DNA of 64,000 nucleotides, from positions 186,001-250,000 of the forward strand of contig NZ_CADFEI010000003.1 of NCBI RefSeq assembly GCF_902833225.1. Direction: 5' to 3'. This document shows positions 19,356 through 29,691 of this stretch, one piece after another. Below the pieces are notes generated by a model. The model was not told the DNA's origin, searched no databases, and saw nothing but the letters and a program-made list of their open reading frames with translations. Made by a program: the position numbers and the translations under genes. How positions within the stretch are numbered: the stretch's first letter is position 1; the number at the start of each line of letters is the position of its first letter. The stretch is from Burkholderia sp. BCC1644 (GTDB lineage Bacteria > Pseudomonadota > Gammaproteobacteria > Burkholderiales > Burkholderiaceae).

Positions 19356-20384
19356 TTACTGGCTCGCCAGTTGCGCCTGAGTGTAGAAGCCGTCCTTCAC
19401 GACGACGTCGACGTTGCGCTTGGTCAGGAGCGTCGGCTGCAGCAGCACCGTATCGACCTTCTTCTTGCCGTTGTCGTATTGCGCGTTGAACGCGGGCTTC
19501 GTGCCCTTCGCGAGATCCACCGCAAGCTTTGCCGCTTCGCTCGCGATCAGCTTGAGCGGCTTGTAGACGGTCATCGTCTGCGTGCCGGCGATCACGCGCT
19601 TGACCGCGGCGAGATCGGCATCCTGCCCGGACACCGGCACCTTGCCGGCCAGGTGCTGCGCGGCGAGCGCCTGGATCGCGCCGCCCGCGGTGCCGTCGTT
19701 CGACGCGACGATCGCGTCGATCTTGTTGTTGTTCGCGGTCAGCGCATCCTCGACGATCCGCAACGCGGTCGACGCGCTCCACTCCGGCACCCACTGCTGG
19801 CCGACGACCTTGATGTCGCCGCGATCGATCGCCGGCTTCAGCACCTTCAACTGCCCTTCGCGCAGCATCTTCGCGTTGTTGTCGGTCGGCGCGCCGCCGA
19901 GCAGGAAATAGTTGCCTTTCGGCTTCGCGTCGACGACACCCTGCGCCTGCAGTTCGCCGACCTTCTGATTGTCGAACGAGATGTACGCATCGACGTCGGC
20001 GTCGAGGATCAGCCGGTCGTACGACACCACCTTGATGCCGGCCTTGCGCGCTTCGGCGACCACGTTGCCGAGCGTCTTCGAATTGAACGGGACGATCACG
20101 ATCACGTCGACGCCGCGCGAGATCAGGTTCTCGATCTGCGAGATCTGCCGCTCCTCGCTCGCGTCCGCGGACTGCACGGACACTTTCGCGCCGAGCCTGG
20201 TGGCGGCGGCCACGAAGTAGTCGCGGTCGCGCGACCAGCGCTCGACGCGCAGGTCGTCGATGCAGAAGCCGATTTCCGGCTTGTCCTTGCTCGCATGCGC
20301 GAGCGGTGCGCCCAGCGTCAGGATCGTCAGCGCGGCGGCACCGGCAAGCGAGCTCAATACGGTACGACGTTTCACGGATTTCAT
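19356..20384 (-). CDS. xylF: D-xylose-binding periplasmic protein
   Basis: 342 residues. The start at 20384 follows GGAG and begins a signal peptide (MKSVKRRTVLSSLAGAAALT, cleavage near AHA). The mature protein is a type I periplasmic binding protein of the XylF subgroup: IGFCIDDLRVERWSRDRDYF, SADASEERQISQIENLI, VVSYDRLI, YISFDNQKVGELQAQG and SGQDADLAAVKRVIAGTQTM all fit recalled E. coli XylF. It delivers D-xylose to the XylGH membrane complex. It sits 104 bp downstream of xylB. Confidence 0.95.
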   Translation of the reverse strand: MKSVKRRTVLSSLAGAAALTILTLGAPLAHASKDKPEIGFCIDDLRVERWSRDRDYFVAAATRLGAKVSVQSADASEERQISQIENLISRGVDVIVIVPFNSKTLGNVVAEARKAGIKVVSYDRLILDADVDAYISFDNQKVGELQAQGVVDAKPKGNYFLLGGAPTDNNAKMLREGQLKVLKPAIDRGDIKVVGQQWVPEWSASTALRIVEDALTANNNKIDAIVASNDGTAGGAIQALAAQHLAGKVPVSGQDADLAAVKRVIAGTQTMTVYKPLKLIASEAAKLAVDLAKGTKPAFNAQYDNGKKKVDTVLLQPTLLTKRNVDVVVKDGFYTQAQLASQ

Positions 20385-20488
20385 GTCTCCATTCCTCTCT
20401 TTATTGGACCACTCCACGAACGCCGGGCGGCCGCCGAAGCCGGTCGCCCATCGTCTTGCTACCGCGCGGCACGGTTTCGTGCGGCGGG

Positions 20489-21967
20489 TCACGCACCTGC
20501 CGCAAACACCGGTTCGAGCGCCCGATACAGCGCGCGAAACGTCGGCCTGCGCGCGTCGCGATACCACGCGTGGCGCGCCATGTCGGGCTCCCGTACCGCG
20601 ACGACCGGCGGCTGCGGGCACACCGCGTCGAGCGGCGCGTCGGGTTCGAGCGCGAGATGCGCGAGCCGCGCGGCGCCGAGCGCCGGGCCGACTTCGCCGC
20701 CGGCGCGCAAGGTCAGCGCACGGCCACTCAGGTCGGCCAGCATCTGCGTCCAGTACGCGCTGCGCGAGCCGCCGCCGATCACCGTGATGCCGTCGGGCGC
20801 GAGGCCGGCCGCATGCAGCGCGTCGATCCCGTCGAGCAGCGCGAAGCCGACCCCTTCGAGCGTCGCGTTCGCGAGATCCGCACGCTGCGTGTCGGGCGTC
20901 ATCCCGTAGAACACGCCCTTCGCATTCACGTCGTTGTGCGGCGTGCGCTCGCCGCTCAGGTAAGGCAGGAACCACGGCCGGTTCGCGCGCGCGTTCGCTT
21001 CCGCGTCGGCGAGCAGCGCGGCAACGCCGTCGTAGCCGGCCAGTTGCGCGGTGAAATCGACGCAGCCGGCCGCGTTCAGCATCACCGACATCAAGTGCCA
21101 GGTGCGCGGCAATGCATGACAGAAACTGTGAACCGCCGATTCGGGATTCGCGCGAAAACCGTCCGACACCGCGAAATAGACGCCCGACGTGCCGAGCGAC
21201 AGCAGTGCATCGCCAGGCCGCACGATGCCGACGCCCACCGCCCCGGCCGCGTTGTCGCCCCCGCCCGCGACGACGGGGATGTCGCGCAACCCGAGCGCGC
21301 GCGCGACGGCCGGCAGCAGCATGCCGGTGACGCGGTTGCCCTCGAACACGGCGGGCACCTGCGCGCGCGACAGCCCGCATGCGGCGAGCAGCGCGTCGTC
21401 GTAATCGCGCTTCGCGACATCGAGCCACAGCGTGCCCGCCGCATCCGACGGATCGGTCGCGAACGCGCCGGTCAACCGGTAGCGCAGATAATCCTTCGGC
21501 AACAGCACATGGGCGATCCGCGCGAATACGTCCGGCTCATGACGGCGCACCCACAGCAGCTTCGGCGCGGTGAAGCCCGGCATCGCGAGATTCCCGGCGA
21601 CGGCACGCAGCGCGGGCGCGAGCCGCTCGAGTTCCGCGCACTCTGCATCCGCGCGGCCGTCGTTCCACAGGATCGCGGGGCGCAGCACGTCGCCGCGTGC
21701 ATCGAGCAGCGTCGCACCGTGCATCTGGCCGGTCAGGCCGAGCGCCTCGATATCGCGCGGATCGATACCGGCCGCGCGCGCATCGGCGACGAGCGCCGCC
21801 AGCGTGCCGCACGCCGCCTCCCACCAGTCGCGCGGCGCCTGTTCGGACCAGCGCGGCCGCGGCCGGCTTACCGCCAGCGGCCGGCTCGCACTGGCCCGCA
21901 CCGCGCCATCGCGGTCGAGCAGCACGGCCTTCACGCCCGACGTACCGAGGTCGACTCCGATGTACAT
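20489..21967 (-). CDS. xylB: Xylulokinase
   Basis: 492 residues, FGGY carbohydrate kinase that phosphorylates D-xylulose for the pentose phosphate pathway. The N-terminus MYIGVDLGTSGVKAVLLD is the family ATPase fold signature, followed by LTGQMHGATLLD and AILWNDGRA. The catalytic Asp region is GGGDNAAGAVGVG and the C-terminal ATP site TVIGGGSRSAYWTQMLAD. It starts four bases after the xylA stop, so xylA and xylB are co-transcribed and probably translationally coupled. Confidence 0.96.
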   Translation of the reverse strand: MYIGVDLGTSGVKAVLLDRDGAVRASASRPLAVSRPRPRWSEQAPRDWWEAACGTLAALVADARAAGIDPRDIEALGLTGQMHGATLLDARGDVLRPAILWNDGRADAECAELERLAPALRAVAGNLAMPGFTAPKLLWVRRHEPDVFARIAHVLLPKDYLRYRLTGAFATDPSDAAGTLWLDVAKRDYDDALLAACGLSRAQVPAVFEGNRVTGMLLPAVARALGLRDIPVVAGGGDNAAGAVGVGIVRPGDALLSLGTSGVYFAVSDGFRANPESAVHSFCHALPRTWHLMSVMLNAAGCVDFTAQLAGYDGVAALLADAEANARANRPWFLPYLSGERTPHNDVNAKGVFYGMTPDTQRADLANATLEGVGFALLDGIDALHAAGLAPDGITVIGGGSRSAYWTQMLADLSGRALTLRAGGEVGPALGAARLAHLALEPDAPLDAVCPQPPVVAVREPDMARHAWYRDARRPTFRALYRALEPVFAAGA

Positions 21968-21971
21968 GGCG

Positions 21972-23294
21972 TCAGCGCAACCCGTAGATGGCCTGGTTCA
22001 CGATGTTCTCGAGCCGCTCCTGCCCGCCGCTCGCATGCTGCGGGTTCACGCCGCGCGCGAGCGCGTCGGCGGCGAGCGCCTCCAGCGTGTAGCCGCCCGA
22101 CAGGATCTCGCGGCCGAATGCGCTGTCCCACTGCGCGTAGCGCTGCCGGCGCAGCGCGTCGAGCCGGTCGTGCTCGACCAGCACGGCTGCGCGCTCGACG
22201 GCCAGCGCGAGCACGTCGATCGCGCCGACATGGCCATGGAACAGGTCTTCCGGATCGACGCTCTGGCGTCGCACCTTCGCGTCGAAGTTCATGCCGCCGG
22301 TGGTGAAGCCGCCGTGACGCAGGATCTCGTAGAACGCGAGGGTCAGCTCCTCGACGCTGTTCGGGAACTGGTCGGTGTCCCAGCCGTTCTGCGGATCGCC
22401 GCGATTCGCATCGACGCTGCCGAACACGCCGAGTGCGAACGCGTTCGCGATCTCGTGATGGAACGAATGGCCGGCGAGCGTCGCGTGGTTCGCCTCGATG
22501 TTCACGCGGATTTCATTCTGCAATCCGTATTGTGTGAGGAAACCGTGCACGCTCGCGACGTCGTAGTCGTACTGGTGCTTGGTCGGTTCCTGCGGCTTCG
22601 GCTCGATCAGCAGCGCGCCTTTGAACCCGATCCGGTGCTTGTGCTCGACGACCATCGACAGGAAGCGCGCGAACTGCTCGCGTTCGCGCACGAGATCGGT
22701 ATTGAGCAGCGTCTCGTAGCCTTCACGGCCACCCCACAGCACGTAGTTCTCGCCGCCGAGCCGATGCGTCGCGTCGAGTGCGTGGCGCACCTGGGTCGCC
22801 GCCCACGCGAACACGTCGGGATTCGGGTTGGTCGCCGCACCCGCCGCGAAGCGCGGATGCGAGAACAGGTTCGCGGTGCCCCACAGCAGCCGCACGCCCG
22901 TGGCCTGCTGACGCTCGCCCAGATAGTCCGTCATCCGCGCGAAGTTCTCGACGTACTCGCGCAGGCTGTCGCCCTCCGGCGCGACGTCGGTGTCGTGGAA
23001 CGTATAGAACGGCGTGCCGAGCTTCGTGAAGAACTCGAACGCCGCATCCGCCTTCAGTCGTGCGCGCTCGAGCGGGTCGCCCGGCTGCTGCCATGGCCGC
23101 CGGAATGCGCCCTGGCCGAAGATGTCGTGGCCCGGCCACACGAACGTATGCCAGTAGCACACCGCGATGCGCAGGTGCTCCTCGAGCGTCTTGCCGAGCA
23201 CCCGCTTCGTGCGGTCGTAATAACGGTAGGCAAGCGGGTTGTCCGATTGCGGACCTTCATAGCGAATTGCGGGAATCTGTTCGAAATACGACAT
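21972..23294 (-). CDS. xylA: D-xylose isomerase
   Basis: 440 residues, converts D-xylose to D-xylulose. The length fits class II xylose isomerases. Active-site residues are intact: H100 and D103 in [11 protein letters not shown]231 and K233 in [11 protein letters not shown]267 and H270 in [17 protein letters not shown], and D295 in GSVDANRGD. The ATG at 23294 begins MSYFEQIP as in homologues. First gene of the xylAB-xylFGH operon and divergent from xylR. Unlike the oxidative (Weimberg/Dahms) xylose routes, this predicts isomerase-type growth on xylose. Confidence 0.97.
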   Translation of the reverse strand: MSYFEQIPAIRYEGPQSDNPLAYRYYDRTKRVLGKTLEEHLRIAVCYWHTFVWPGHDIFGQGAFRRPWQQPGDPLERARLKADAAFEFFTKLGTPFYTFHDTDVAPEGDSLREYVENFARMTDYLGERQQATGVRLLWGTANLFSHPRFAAGAATNPNPDVFAWAATQVRHALDATHRLGGENYVLWGGREGYETLLNTDLVREREQFARFLSMVVEHKHRIGFKGALLIEPKPQEPTKHQYDYDVASVHGFLTQYGLQNEIRVNIEANHATLAGHSFHHEIANAFALGVFGSVDANRGDPQNGWDTDQFPNSVEELTLAFYEILRHGGFTTGGMNFDAKVRRQSVDPEDLFHGHVGAIDVLALAVERAAVLVEHDRLDALRRQRYAQWDSAFGREILSGGYTLEALAADALARGVNPQHASGGQERLENIVNQAIYGLR

Positions 23295-23396
23295 GGCGTC
23301 TCCGTCCGGTTTCTTGTTGCAGTGCGGCGCGCGGCGCGTTGGCGTGCGGGCCGAATTCGATCTGGCTGGATCGTGCCCGCGTGCCCCCGCGCCTGC

Positions 23397-23411
23397 AATT
23401 GCGAAATTGCG
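23397..23411. promoter_or_regulatory. Candidate regulator site between xylA and xylR
   Basis: AATTGCG occurs at 23397-23403 and again at 23405-23411, an 8-bp direct repeat that also contains the symmetric CAATT...AATTG. It lies about 100 bp upstream of xylA and 155 bp upstream of xylR. AraC-type activators such as XylR usually bind direct repeats, but the spacing here is shorter than the E. coli sites, so the assignment is tentative. Confidence 0.35.
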
Positions 23412-23567
23412 CAGGATGCTTAACGTTTCTTGCCAGCACACTGCGCACGGCTTGCGTTCCGTCCTACAATCGCCGGACACCAGACAAACCCGACAACCGC
23501 GCGGCGCCGCCCGCGCCCCCGGAGACAACGGCGCGACGCCCCGCCCGGTGCGCGCCTCGAGACCGAG

Positions 23568-24761
23568 ATGACCCGCGCCCCTTCCAGCCAGACACCGCAC
23601 CGCATCGCGCTGCTGTTCAACGCCAACAAGGTCTACGACCGCGAGATCATCAGCGGCATCGGCCAGTACCTGCGCTCGACGCGCGTGGTGTGGGACCTGT
23701 TCCTCGAAGACGACTTCCGCTGCCGGCTCGCCGGCATCGAGCATTTCGACGGCAACGGCATCATTGCCGACTTCGACGATCCGGCTGTCGCCGACGCGCT
23801 CGCCGGCTCGCCGCTGCCGGTCGTCGCGCTCGGCTCGTCTTACGAGGATCCGGCGCAGTACCCGGATGGTGTGCCGTATATCGCGACCGACAACGCGAAA
23901 CTCGTGTCGCTCGCGTACACGCACCTGATCGGCGCAGGGCTCGCACACTTCGCGATGTACAGCCTGCCCGTCGCGCAGCAGAACCGCTGGGCGCAGCAGC
24001 GCGAGCTGGCGTTCGACCGGTTCGCGCGCGCGGACGGGCTCGACGCGCCGATCTACCGCGGGCTGTCGACGAGCGCATCGGCATGGAACCACGCGATCGA
24101 GCAGCTGATCGACTGGCTGCACGCGCTACCCAAACCCGTCGGCATCATCGCGGTGACCGACGCGCGCGCGCGGCACCTGCTGCAGGCGTGCCTGATCGCT
24201 GGTCTCGCGGTGCCGGAACAGGTCGCGATCATCGGCATCGACAACGATCCGCTCACGCGCACGCTGACGCGCATCCCGCTGTCGTCCGTGATCCAGGGCA
24301 CCGAGGAAATGGGCCGGACCGCCGCGCACCTGCTGCACCAGATGCTGCGCGGCGCGCGCTTTCCCGACCGGCGCATTCTCGTGCCGCCCGTCGGGATCAA
24401 CGTGCTCGAATCGACGCGCCACCAGCCGCTCACGAGCCCGTACGTGATGCGCGCACGTCATTTCATTCGTCAGTACGCGTGCCAGGGCATCAAGACTGAG
24501 CAGGTCGCCGACTACGTCGGCGTGTCGCGTTCGCTGCTCGAGGAACACTTCCGGCGCGAACTGCAGCGCACCGTGCACCAGGAAATCCTGCGCCACAAGC
24601 TCGAAGCGGCGCAGGCGCTGCTCGCCGGCCGGCAGGCGTCGAGCGCCGAAGTCGCGATCCGCTGCGGGTTCACGTCGCTCCAGTACATGTACGCGGTATT
24701 CCGCCGCGAACTGGGGTGCACGCCGCGCGAATACCAGGAACGCACGACCGCCGCGCAGTGA
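23568..24761 (+). CDS. xylR: Xylose operon activator, AraC family
   Basis: 397 residues, matching XylR in length. The N-terminal two thirds is a periplasmic-binding-protein-like sensor ([20 protein letters not shown], then [23 protein letters not shown]). The C-terminal hundred residues are AraC helix-turn-helix units ([25 protein letters not shown], then [25 protein letters not shown] and TPREYQER). This combination is peculiar to XylR, which activates xylA and xylF promoters on binding xylose. It is divergent from xylA with 273 bp between them. The start at 23568 gives the conserved N-terminus. Confidence 0.95.
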   Translation: MTRAPSSQTPHRIALLFNANKVYDREIISGIGQYLRSTRVVWDLFLEDDFRCRLAGIEHFDGNGIIADFDDPAVADALAGSPLPVVALGSSYEDPAQYPDGVPYIATDNAKLVSLAYTHLIGAGLAHFAMYSLPVAQQNRWAQQRELAFDRFARADGLDAPIYRGLSTSASAWNHAIEQLIDWLHALPKPVGIIAVTDARARHLLQACLIAGLAVPEQVAIIGIDNDPLTRTLTRIPLSSVIQGTEEMGRTAAHLLHQMLRGARFPDRRILVPPVGINVLESTRHQPLTSPYVMRARHFIRQYACQGIKTEQVADYVGVSRSLLEEHFRRELQRTVHQEILRHKLEAAQALLAGRQASSAEVAIRCGFTSLQYMYAVFRRELGCTPREYQERTTAAQ

Positions 24762-24788
24762 AGCCGGCCTTACCCATCGAATCCACCC

Positions 24789-25877
24789 ATGCATATCGAT
24801 ACCGACTCTCCCCGCCAGGCGCCCGGCGTCGCACGCGTGCCTTCCGAACCGTGGGGCACACTGCCCGACGGCGACGCGGTGCGACGCTATACGCTGCGTA
24901 ACGCGCACGGGGTGCGCGTGGTCATCAGCGATCTCGGCGCGACCGTCGTGTCGTGGCTCGCGCCCGACCGCGCCGGACGCTTCGCCGATATCGTGCTCGC
25001 ACACGACACACCCGCCGAATACGTCGAGTCGGGCGTCTACCTCGGCGCGACGATCGGCCGGTGGGCGAACCGGATCGCCGGCGCGCGCTTCACGCTCGAC
25101 GGCGTCGACTACCGGCTCGATCGCAACGAGTGCGGCAATCTGCTGCACGGCGGCGCGAACGGCTTTCACCGGCAGCGCTGGGCCGTCGTCGACGATTGCG
25201 GCGGGTTGACGCTGCAGCTCGATTCGCCCGAAGGCGACGCGGGTTTTCCGGGCAACGTGAGCGTGCAGGTTCGTTATGCGCTCGACGACGACGGCGCGCT
25301 GACGATCGACTACACCGCCGTCACCGACGCGCCCACGCCGCTCAACCTGACGAATCACAGCTATTTCAACCTCAGCGGCCGCGCGGGCGGCGACGTGCGC
25401 GGCCACGTGCTGAGCATCGACGCCGACGCGTTCCTCGAAGTCGACGACGCATTGATCCCGACCGGCACCGCCGACGTGACCGGCACGGCGTTCGACTTCC
25501 GGCAGAGCGCGCCGCTCGGCGCACGCCTCGACTGGCCGCACGCGCAACTCGCGCGGGCGCGCGGATTCGACCATTGTTTCGTGCTGCGCGACGGCACGCA
25601 TGCACTCAGGCCGGTCGCGGCCATCTACGATCCGGAAAGCGGCCGCGAGCTGGTCGTGTCGACCGATCAGCGCGGCCTGCAACTCTATACGGGCAACTAC
25701 CTGGACGACGTGCGCGTGAGCGGCGGCACGCGGTGCGCACGCCATGCGGCGCTGTGCGTCGAAGCCGGCGGCTTCCCGGATCAGGTCAACATGGCCGGCC
25801 TGCGCGACGACGTCATCGTTCATCCGGGCACCGTCTATCGACAGACCACGCAGTACCGTGTTGGCGTTCGCGCATGA
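24789..25877 (+). CDS. galM: Aldose 1-epimerase (mutarotase)
   Basis: 362 residues. Interconverts alpha and beta anomers of sugars such as galactose, glucose or xylose. Family landmarks: VYLGATIGRWANRI, LLHGGANGFHRQRW, PLNLTNHSYFNLSG with the catalytic His, DHCFVLRDG and the C-terminal CVEAGGFPDQVN containing the catalytic Glu. No signal peptide, so cytoplasmic. It starts 27 bp after xylR, suggesting co-transcription, and its position between the xylose and galactofuranose gene sets fits a shared anomer-conversion role. Confidence 0.93.
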   Translation: MHIDTDSPRQAPGVARVPSEPWGTLPDGDAVRRYTLRNAHGVRVVISDLGATVVSWLAPDRAGRFADIVLAHDTPAEYVESGVYLGATIGRWANRIAGARFTLDGVDYRLDRNECGNLLHGGANGFHRQRWAVVDDCGGLTLQLDSPEGDAGFPGNVSVQVRYALDDDGALTIDYTAVTDAPTPLNLTNHSYFNLSGRAGGDVRGHVLSIDADAFLEVDDALIPTGTADVTGTAFDFRQSAPLGARLDWPHAQLARARGFDHCFVLRDGTHALRPVAAIYDPESGRELVVSTDQRGLQLYTGNYLDDVRVSGGTRCARHAALCVEAGGFPDQVNMAGLRDDVIVHPGTVYRQTTQYRVGVRA

Positions 25878-25978
25878 CGCGTTGCGCGCCGCCTGCGACA
25901 CGCACCGGCGGTGCGGCGCGACTATGCCGTGCGCCGCTGCCCTGTTGATCCGCAGCACGACACGCGTCGTGCGATCCG

Positions 25979-27067
25979 CTACACGCGCCGCATCGCCGAT
26001 ACGAGCGCCGCGTCCTCGCCCGCTCCGGCCGGCCGTGCCGATGCCGCATCGGCCGGCTGCGGCCGCTCGCCCAGCCCCGTGCCGCCCGTGCGCCGCCGTG
26101 CGGCATGCCGCTCGATCACCCGCTGCAGCACGCAGAACACGCACAGCAGCGCGCCGATCACGATCCGCGTCCACCACGAGCTCAACGTGCCGTCGAACGT
26201 GATCAGCACCTGGATCGTGCCGAGGATGCCGACACCGAACACCGAGCCGACCACGTAGCCCACGCCGCCGGTGAGCAGCGTGCCGCCGATCACGGTCGCG
26301 GCGATCGCGTCGAGTTCCATCCCCTGCGCCTGCAGCCCGTAACCCGACAGCACGTACAGCGTGAACACCACGCCGCCGAGCGCCGAGCACAGCCCGCTGA
26401 GCGCATACACGCCGATCTTCGTGCGCGCGACCGGCAAGCCCATCAGCAGCGCCGAGCGCTCGTTGCCGCCGATCGCATACACGTTGCGGCCGAAACGCGT
26501 GAAATGCGCGACGTAGATCGCGACAGCCAGCGTCGCAAGCGCGATCAGCGCGCCCGCGCTCAGCGTGCCGCCGCCGACCGGCACGCTGATGCCCGCGATC
26601 GCATGGAACACCGGCTCGTTGATCGTGATCGACTGCGTCGTGATCAGGAAGCACGCGCCGCGCGCGAGAAACATCCCGGCCAGCGTGACGATGAACGGCT
26701 GCAAACGGAAGTAATGGATCAGCGCGCCCATCGCCGCGCCGTACAGCGCGCCGAACGCGAGCACGAGCGGCACGATCACCCATACGGGCCAGTGCAGCCG
26801 CTCGGCGCCGACCGCGCAGAATATCGTTGTCAGCGCAACGACCGAGCCGACCGACAGGTCGATGCCGCCCGACACGATCACGAACGTCATCCCGATCGCG
26901 ACGATCAGCAGGAACGCGTTGTCGACGAGCAGCCCCGTCAGCACCTGCATCGAGAAAAATCCCGTGTACATCACGGACCCGAAGCCGAACAGCGCGGCGA
27001 ACAGCACGATCGTCACGGCGATCGGCAGCGTACGCGGGTCGGCGAGCCGTGCGAGGAATCGGTTCAT
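25979..27067 (-). CDS. yjfF: Galactofuranose-type ABC transporter permease
   Basis: 362 residues, second permease of the YtfQRT-YjfF importer. Multiple membrane segments and the IGMTFVIVSGGIDLSVGSVVAL and GMELDAIAATVIGGTLLTGG signatures are present. Its C-terminal 45 residues are polar and rich in Ala and Pro, longer than in E. coli. The start at 27067 overlaps the upstream permease stop by 4 bp. Having two different permeases after one ATPase is diagnostic of this transporter type. Confidence 0.9.
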   Translation of the reverse strand: MNRFLARLADPRTLPIAVTIVLFAALFGFGSVMYTGFFSMQVLTGLLVDNAFLLIVAIGMTFVIVSGGIDLSVGSVVALTTIFCAVGAERLHWPVWVIVPLVLAFGALYGAAMGALIHYFRLQPFIVTLAGMFLARGACFLITTQSITINEPVFHAIAGISVPVGGGTLSAGALIALATLAVAIYVAHFTRFGRNVYAIGGNERSALLMGLPVARTKIGVYALSGLCSALGGVVFTLYVLSGYGLQAQGMELDAIAATVIGGTLLTGGVGYVVGSVFGVGILGTIQVLITFDGTLSSWWTRIVIGALLCVFCVLQRVIERHAARRRTGGTGLGERPQPADAASARPAGAGEDAALVSAMRRV

Positions 27068-28104
27068 CGCGGCGTCACTCCGGTGGTGGTTCGCGAACGC
27101 GCGGCAGGCAGCAGCCGCGACGCGTGCCGGACGAAAAGCGCACGCGCCGCCTCCGACTGGATCAGCGTCACGACGATCACGACAACCGCCTTGACGACGA
27201 GCGTCGCCTCCGGCGGTACGCCGATCGAATAGGTCGTGTAGGTCAGCGTCTGGATGATCAGCGCGCCGAGCACCGAGCCGGCGAGGCTGAAACGGCCGCC
27301 GAGCAGCGACGTGCCGCCGAGCGTCACCGCGAGGATCGCGTCGAGTTCGAGCAGCAGCCCCGCGTTGTTGCCGTCGGCGCTGCGCACGTTCGAGCTCGCG
27401 AGGATGCCGGCCAGCGCCGCCATCACGCCCGAGCACAGATACACGCCGAACACGACCGCGCCCGAGCGCAGCCCGACGAGCCGCGTCGCGACCGGGTTCA
27501 CGCCGATCGCGCGGATGAACAGCCCGAGCGCCGTGCGGTTCACCAGCAGCGCGGTCGCGGCGATCGTCGCGACCGCGATCCACACCGAGCACGGCACCGT
27601 CGCCAGATACCCGCCGCCGAGCGCGAGGTAGCCTGGCGCGCCGATCGGAATGATCTGGCCGCCCGTCAGCAGTTGCGCGACGCCGCGCCCGGCCACCATC
27701 AGGATCAGCGTCGCGATGATCGGCTGCATCCCGACGAACGCGACGAGCAGCCCGTTCCACGCGCCCGCGAGCAGCCCGACGCCGAGTGCGGCCGCGAGCG
27801 CCACGCCGACCCGCGACGGGTCCGCATCGAGCACGATCGCCGCCGCCGCGCCGGCAATCGCGACGATCGCGCCGACCGAGATGTCGATCCCGCGCGTCGC
27901 GATCACGAGCGTCATCCCGAGCGACACGATCACGAGCGGCGCCGCGCGGTTCAGGATGTCGATCGGCGCGCCGAACAGGTGGCCGTCGAGCAGCGCGATC
28001 GACAGGAAGCCCGGACGATGCGCGACGTCGAGCGCGAACAGCAGCGCGAGCGTCAGCGCCGGCCACGCGAGCGGATGACGAAACAGCGTGCGTAGCCACG
28101 TCAT
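27064..28104 (-). CDS. ytfT: Galactofuranose-type ABC transporter permease
   Basis: 346 residues, first permease of the pair. Segment LVIVSLGMTLVIATRGIDIS and the LLLELDAILAVTLGGTSLLGG loop define the sugar-importer family. It overlaps ytfR upstream (ATGA at 28101-28104) and yjfF downstream by 4 bp each, so all subunits are translationally coupled. The correct start at 28104 sits inside a much longer open frame whose upstream portion is only the shadow of ytfR. Confidence 0.9.
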   Translation of the reverse strand: MTWLRTLFRHPLAWPALTLALLFALDVAHRPGFLSIALLDGHLFGAPIDILNRAAPLVIVSLGMTLVIATRGIDISVGAIVAIAGAAAAIVLDADPSRVGVALAAALGVGLLAGAWNGLLVAFVGMQPIIATLILMVAGRGVAQLLTGGQIIPIGAPGYLALGGGYLATVPCSVWIAVATIAATALLVNRTALGLFIRAIGVNPVATRLVGLRSGAVVFGVYLCSGVMAALAGILASSNVRSADGNNAGLLLELDAILAVTLGGTSLLGGRFSLAGSVLGALIIQTLTYTTYSIGVPPEATLVVKAVVVIVVTLIQSEAARALFVRHASRLLPAARSRTTTGVTPR

Positions 28105-29615
28105 GACTGGCCTCCCGCGATCAGCCGGTACACGTGCTCCTCGGATGCGTCGGCGCCGGTCAGTTCGGCGACCTTGCGCCGGTCGCGCAACACCGCGATC
28201 CGGTGGCTCACGCGCACGACCTCGCCGATCTCCGACGAGATGAACAGGATCGCGAGCCCGGTCGCGCACAGCGCGAGCACGCGCTCCATGATGTCGAACT
28301 TCGCGGCGACGTCGATGCCGCGCGTCGGCTCGTCGAGAATCAGCAGCTTCGGGTCCGTCGCGAGCCAGCGCGCGAGCAGCACCTTCTGCTGGTTGCCGCC
28401 CGACAGCAGCCCGATCGGCTGCTCCGCGTCGCGCGCCTTGATGCCGAGCCGGGCGATGTAGGTGTCGGCGATCTCGCGCTGGCGCGCGCGTCCGATCAGC
28501 CGCCACCAGCCGCGTCGCGCCTGCAGCGCGAGGACGATGTTCTCGCGGATCGACAGCGCGGCGACGATGCCCTCCTTCTTGCGATCCTCCGGACAGTACG
28601 CGATGCCGTGCCGGACCGCATCGTGCGGCGACGCGAGCCGCTTGCGCGCGCCGTCGATCTCGATCGCGCCGGTGTCCGCGCGCTCGGCGGCAAACGCGAG
28701 CTGCGCGGTTTCGGTGCGCCCCGAGCCGAGCAGCCCGGCCAGCCCGACGATCTCGCCCGGACGCACGTCGAGATCGAGCGCGCTCATCATCCCACGCCGG
28801 CCGACCTGCCGCATCGACAGGAACGGCGCGGCGTCGCCGGCCGTACGTTCGACCGCCGCCGCACCCGCCTGCAACTTGTCGGACATCCGCTCGCGGCCGG
28901 TCATCTTCGCGACCAACGCGTCGACCGGCAGGTCGCGCGCCAGATACTCGCCTTCGCGCTCGCCGTTGCGCATCACGGTGATCCGGTCGGACACCGCATA
29001 GGTCTGCTCGAGAAAATGCGTGACGAACAGGATCGCGATACCCGACGCCTTCAGCCGGCGCAGCACGTCGAACAGCCGCGCGACCTCGCCGTCGTCGAGG
29101 CTCGACGTCGGTTCGTCGAGGATCAGCACGCGCGCGTCGACGGACACGGCGCGTGCGATCGCGACCATCTGCTGCACGGCGATCGGATACGCATCGAGCG
29201 AGCGCGTGACGTCGAGCGCCAGGTCGAGTTCGGCCAGCGCCGCGCGCGAGCGCGCATGGATCGCGTTCCAGTCGATCGCGCCGCGCCGCATCGGCTGCCG
29301 GCCCGCGAAGATGTTCTCCGCAACCGACAGGTTCGCGCACAGGTTCACTTCCTGGTAGAGCGTCTGGATGCCGGCCGCCTCGGCCTCGCGCGGCGCGGCG
29401 AAGCGCACCGGCCGGCCGCCGACGCGAATCTCGCCCGCGTCGTGTGCATGCACACCGGTGAGCACGTTGATCAGCGTCGACTTGCCCGCGCCGTTCTGGC
29501 CCATCAGCGCGTGGATCTCGCCCGGAAACAGCCGGAAGTTCACGCGCTGCAGCGCGCTCACGCCCGGAAACGACTTGTCGATGCCGATCATCTCGACCAC
29601 CGGCGGACTCTCCAT
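28101..29615 (-). CDS. ytfR: Galactofuranose-type ABC transporter ATP-binding protein
   Basis: 504 residues from ATG 29615, chosen over a start at 29642 because a strong GGGGAGG lies just upstream. Duplicated ATPase: Walker A GQNGAGKST, Walker [13 protein letters not shown] and signature region AVQQMVAIARAV in the first half; [26 protein letters not shown] and [16 protein letters not shown] in the second. Motifs match the sugar class-2 importers and the order ytfQ-R-T-yjfF matches E. coli. Galactofuranose or galactose is the probable cargo by family; arabinose or another hexose is possible. Confidence 0.92.
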   Translation of the reverse strand: MESPPVVEMIGIDKSFPGVSALQRVNFRLFPGEIHALMGQNGAGKSTLINVLTGVHAHDAGEIRVGGRPVRFAAPREAEAAGIQTLYQEVNLCANLSVAENIFAGRQPMRRGAIDWNAIHARSRAALAELDLALDVTRSLDAYPIAVQQMVAIARAVSVDARVLILDEPTSSLDDGEVARLFDVLRRLKASGIAILFVTHFLEQTYAVSDRITVMRNGEREGEYLARDLPVDALVAKMTGRERMSDKLQAGAAAVERTAGDAAPFLSMRQVGRRGMMSALDLDVRPGEIVGLAGLLGSGRTETAQLAFAAERADTGAIEIDGARKRLASPHDAVRHGIAYCPEDRKKEGIVAALSIRENIVLALQARRGWWRLIGRARQREIADTYIARLGIKARDAEQPIGLLSGGNQQKVLLARWLATDPKLLILDEPTRGIDVAAKFDIMERVLALCATGLAILFISSEIGEVVRVSHRIAVLRDRRKVAELTGADASEEHVYRLIAGGQS

Positions 29616-29691
29616 GCAGCCTCCCCTAGAAGCGGTTGCCATCGTCCGGGCGGGCGCGACGCGGCGCCCCGTGACGAACCTGCCGGACCGG

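Noticed and set aside
18096-20909. Plus-strand frame of 937 residues opposite xylG and xylF
   Set aside because: Antisense shadow in high-GC DNA; the minus strand has complete, recognisable transporter genes.
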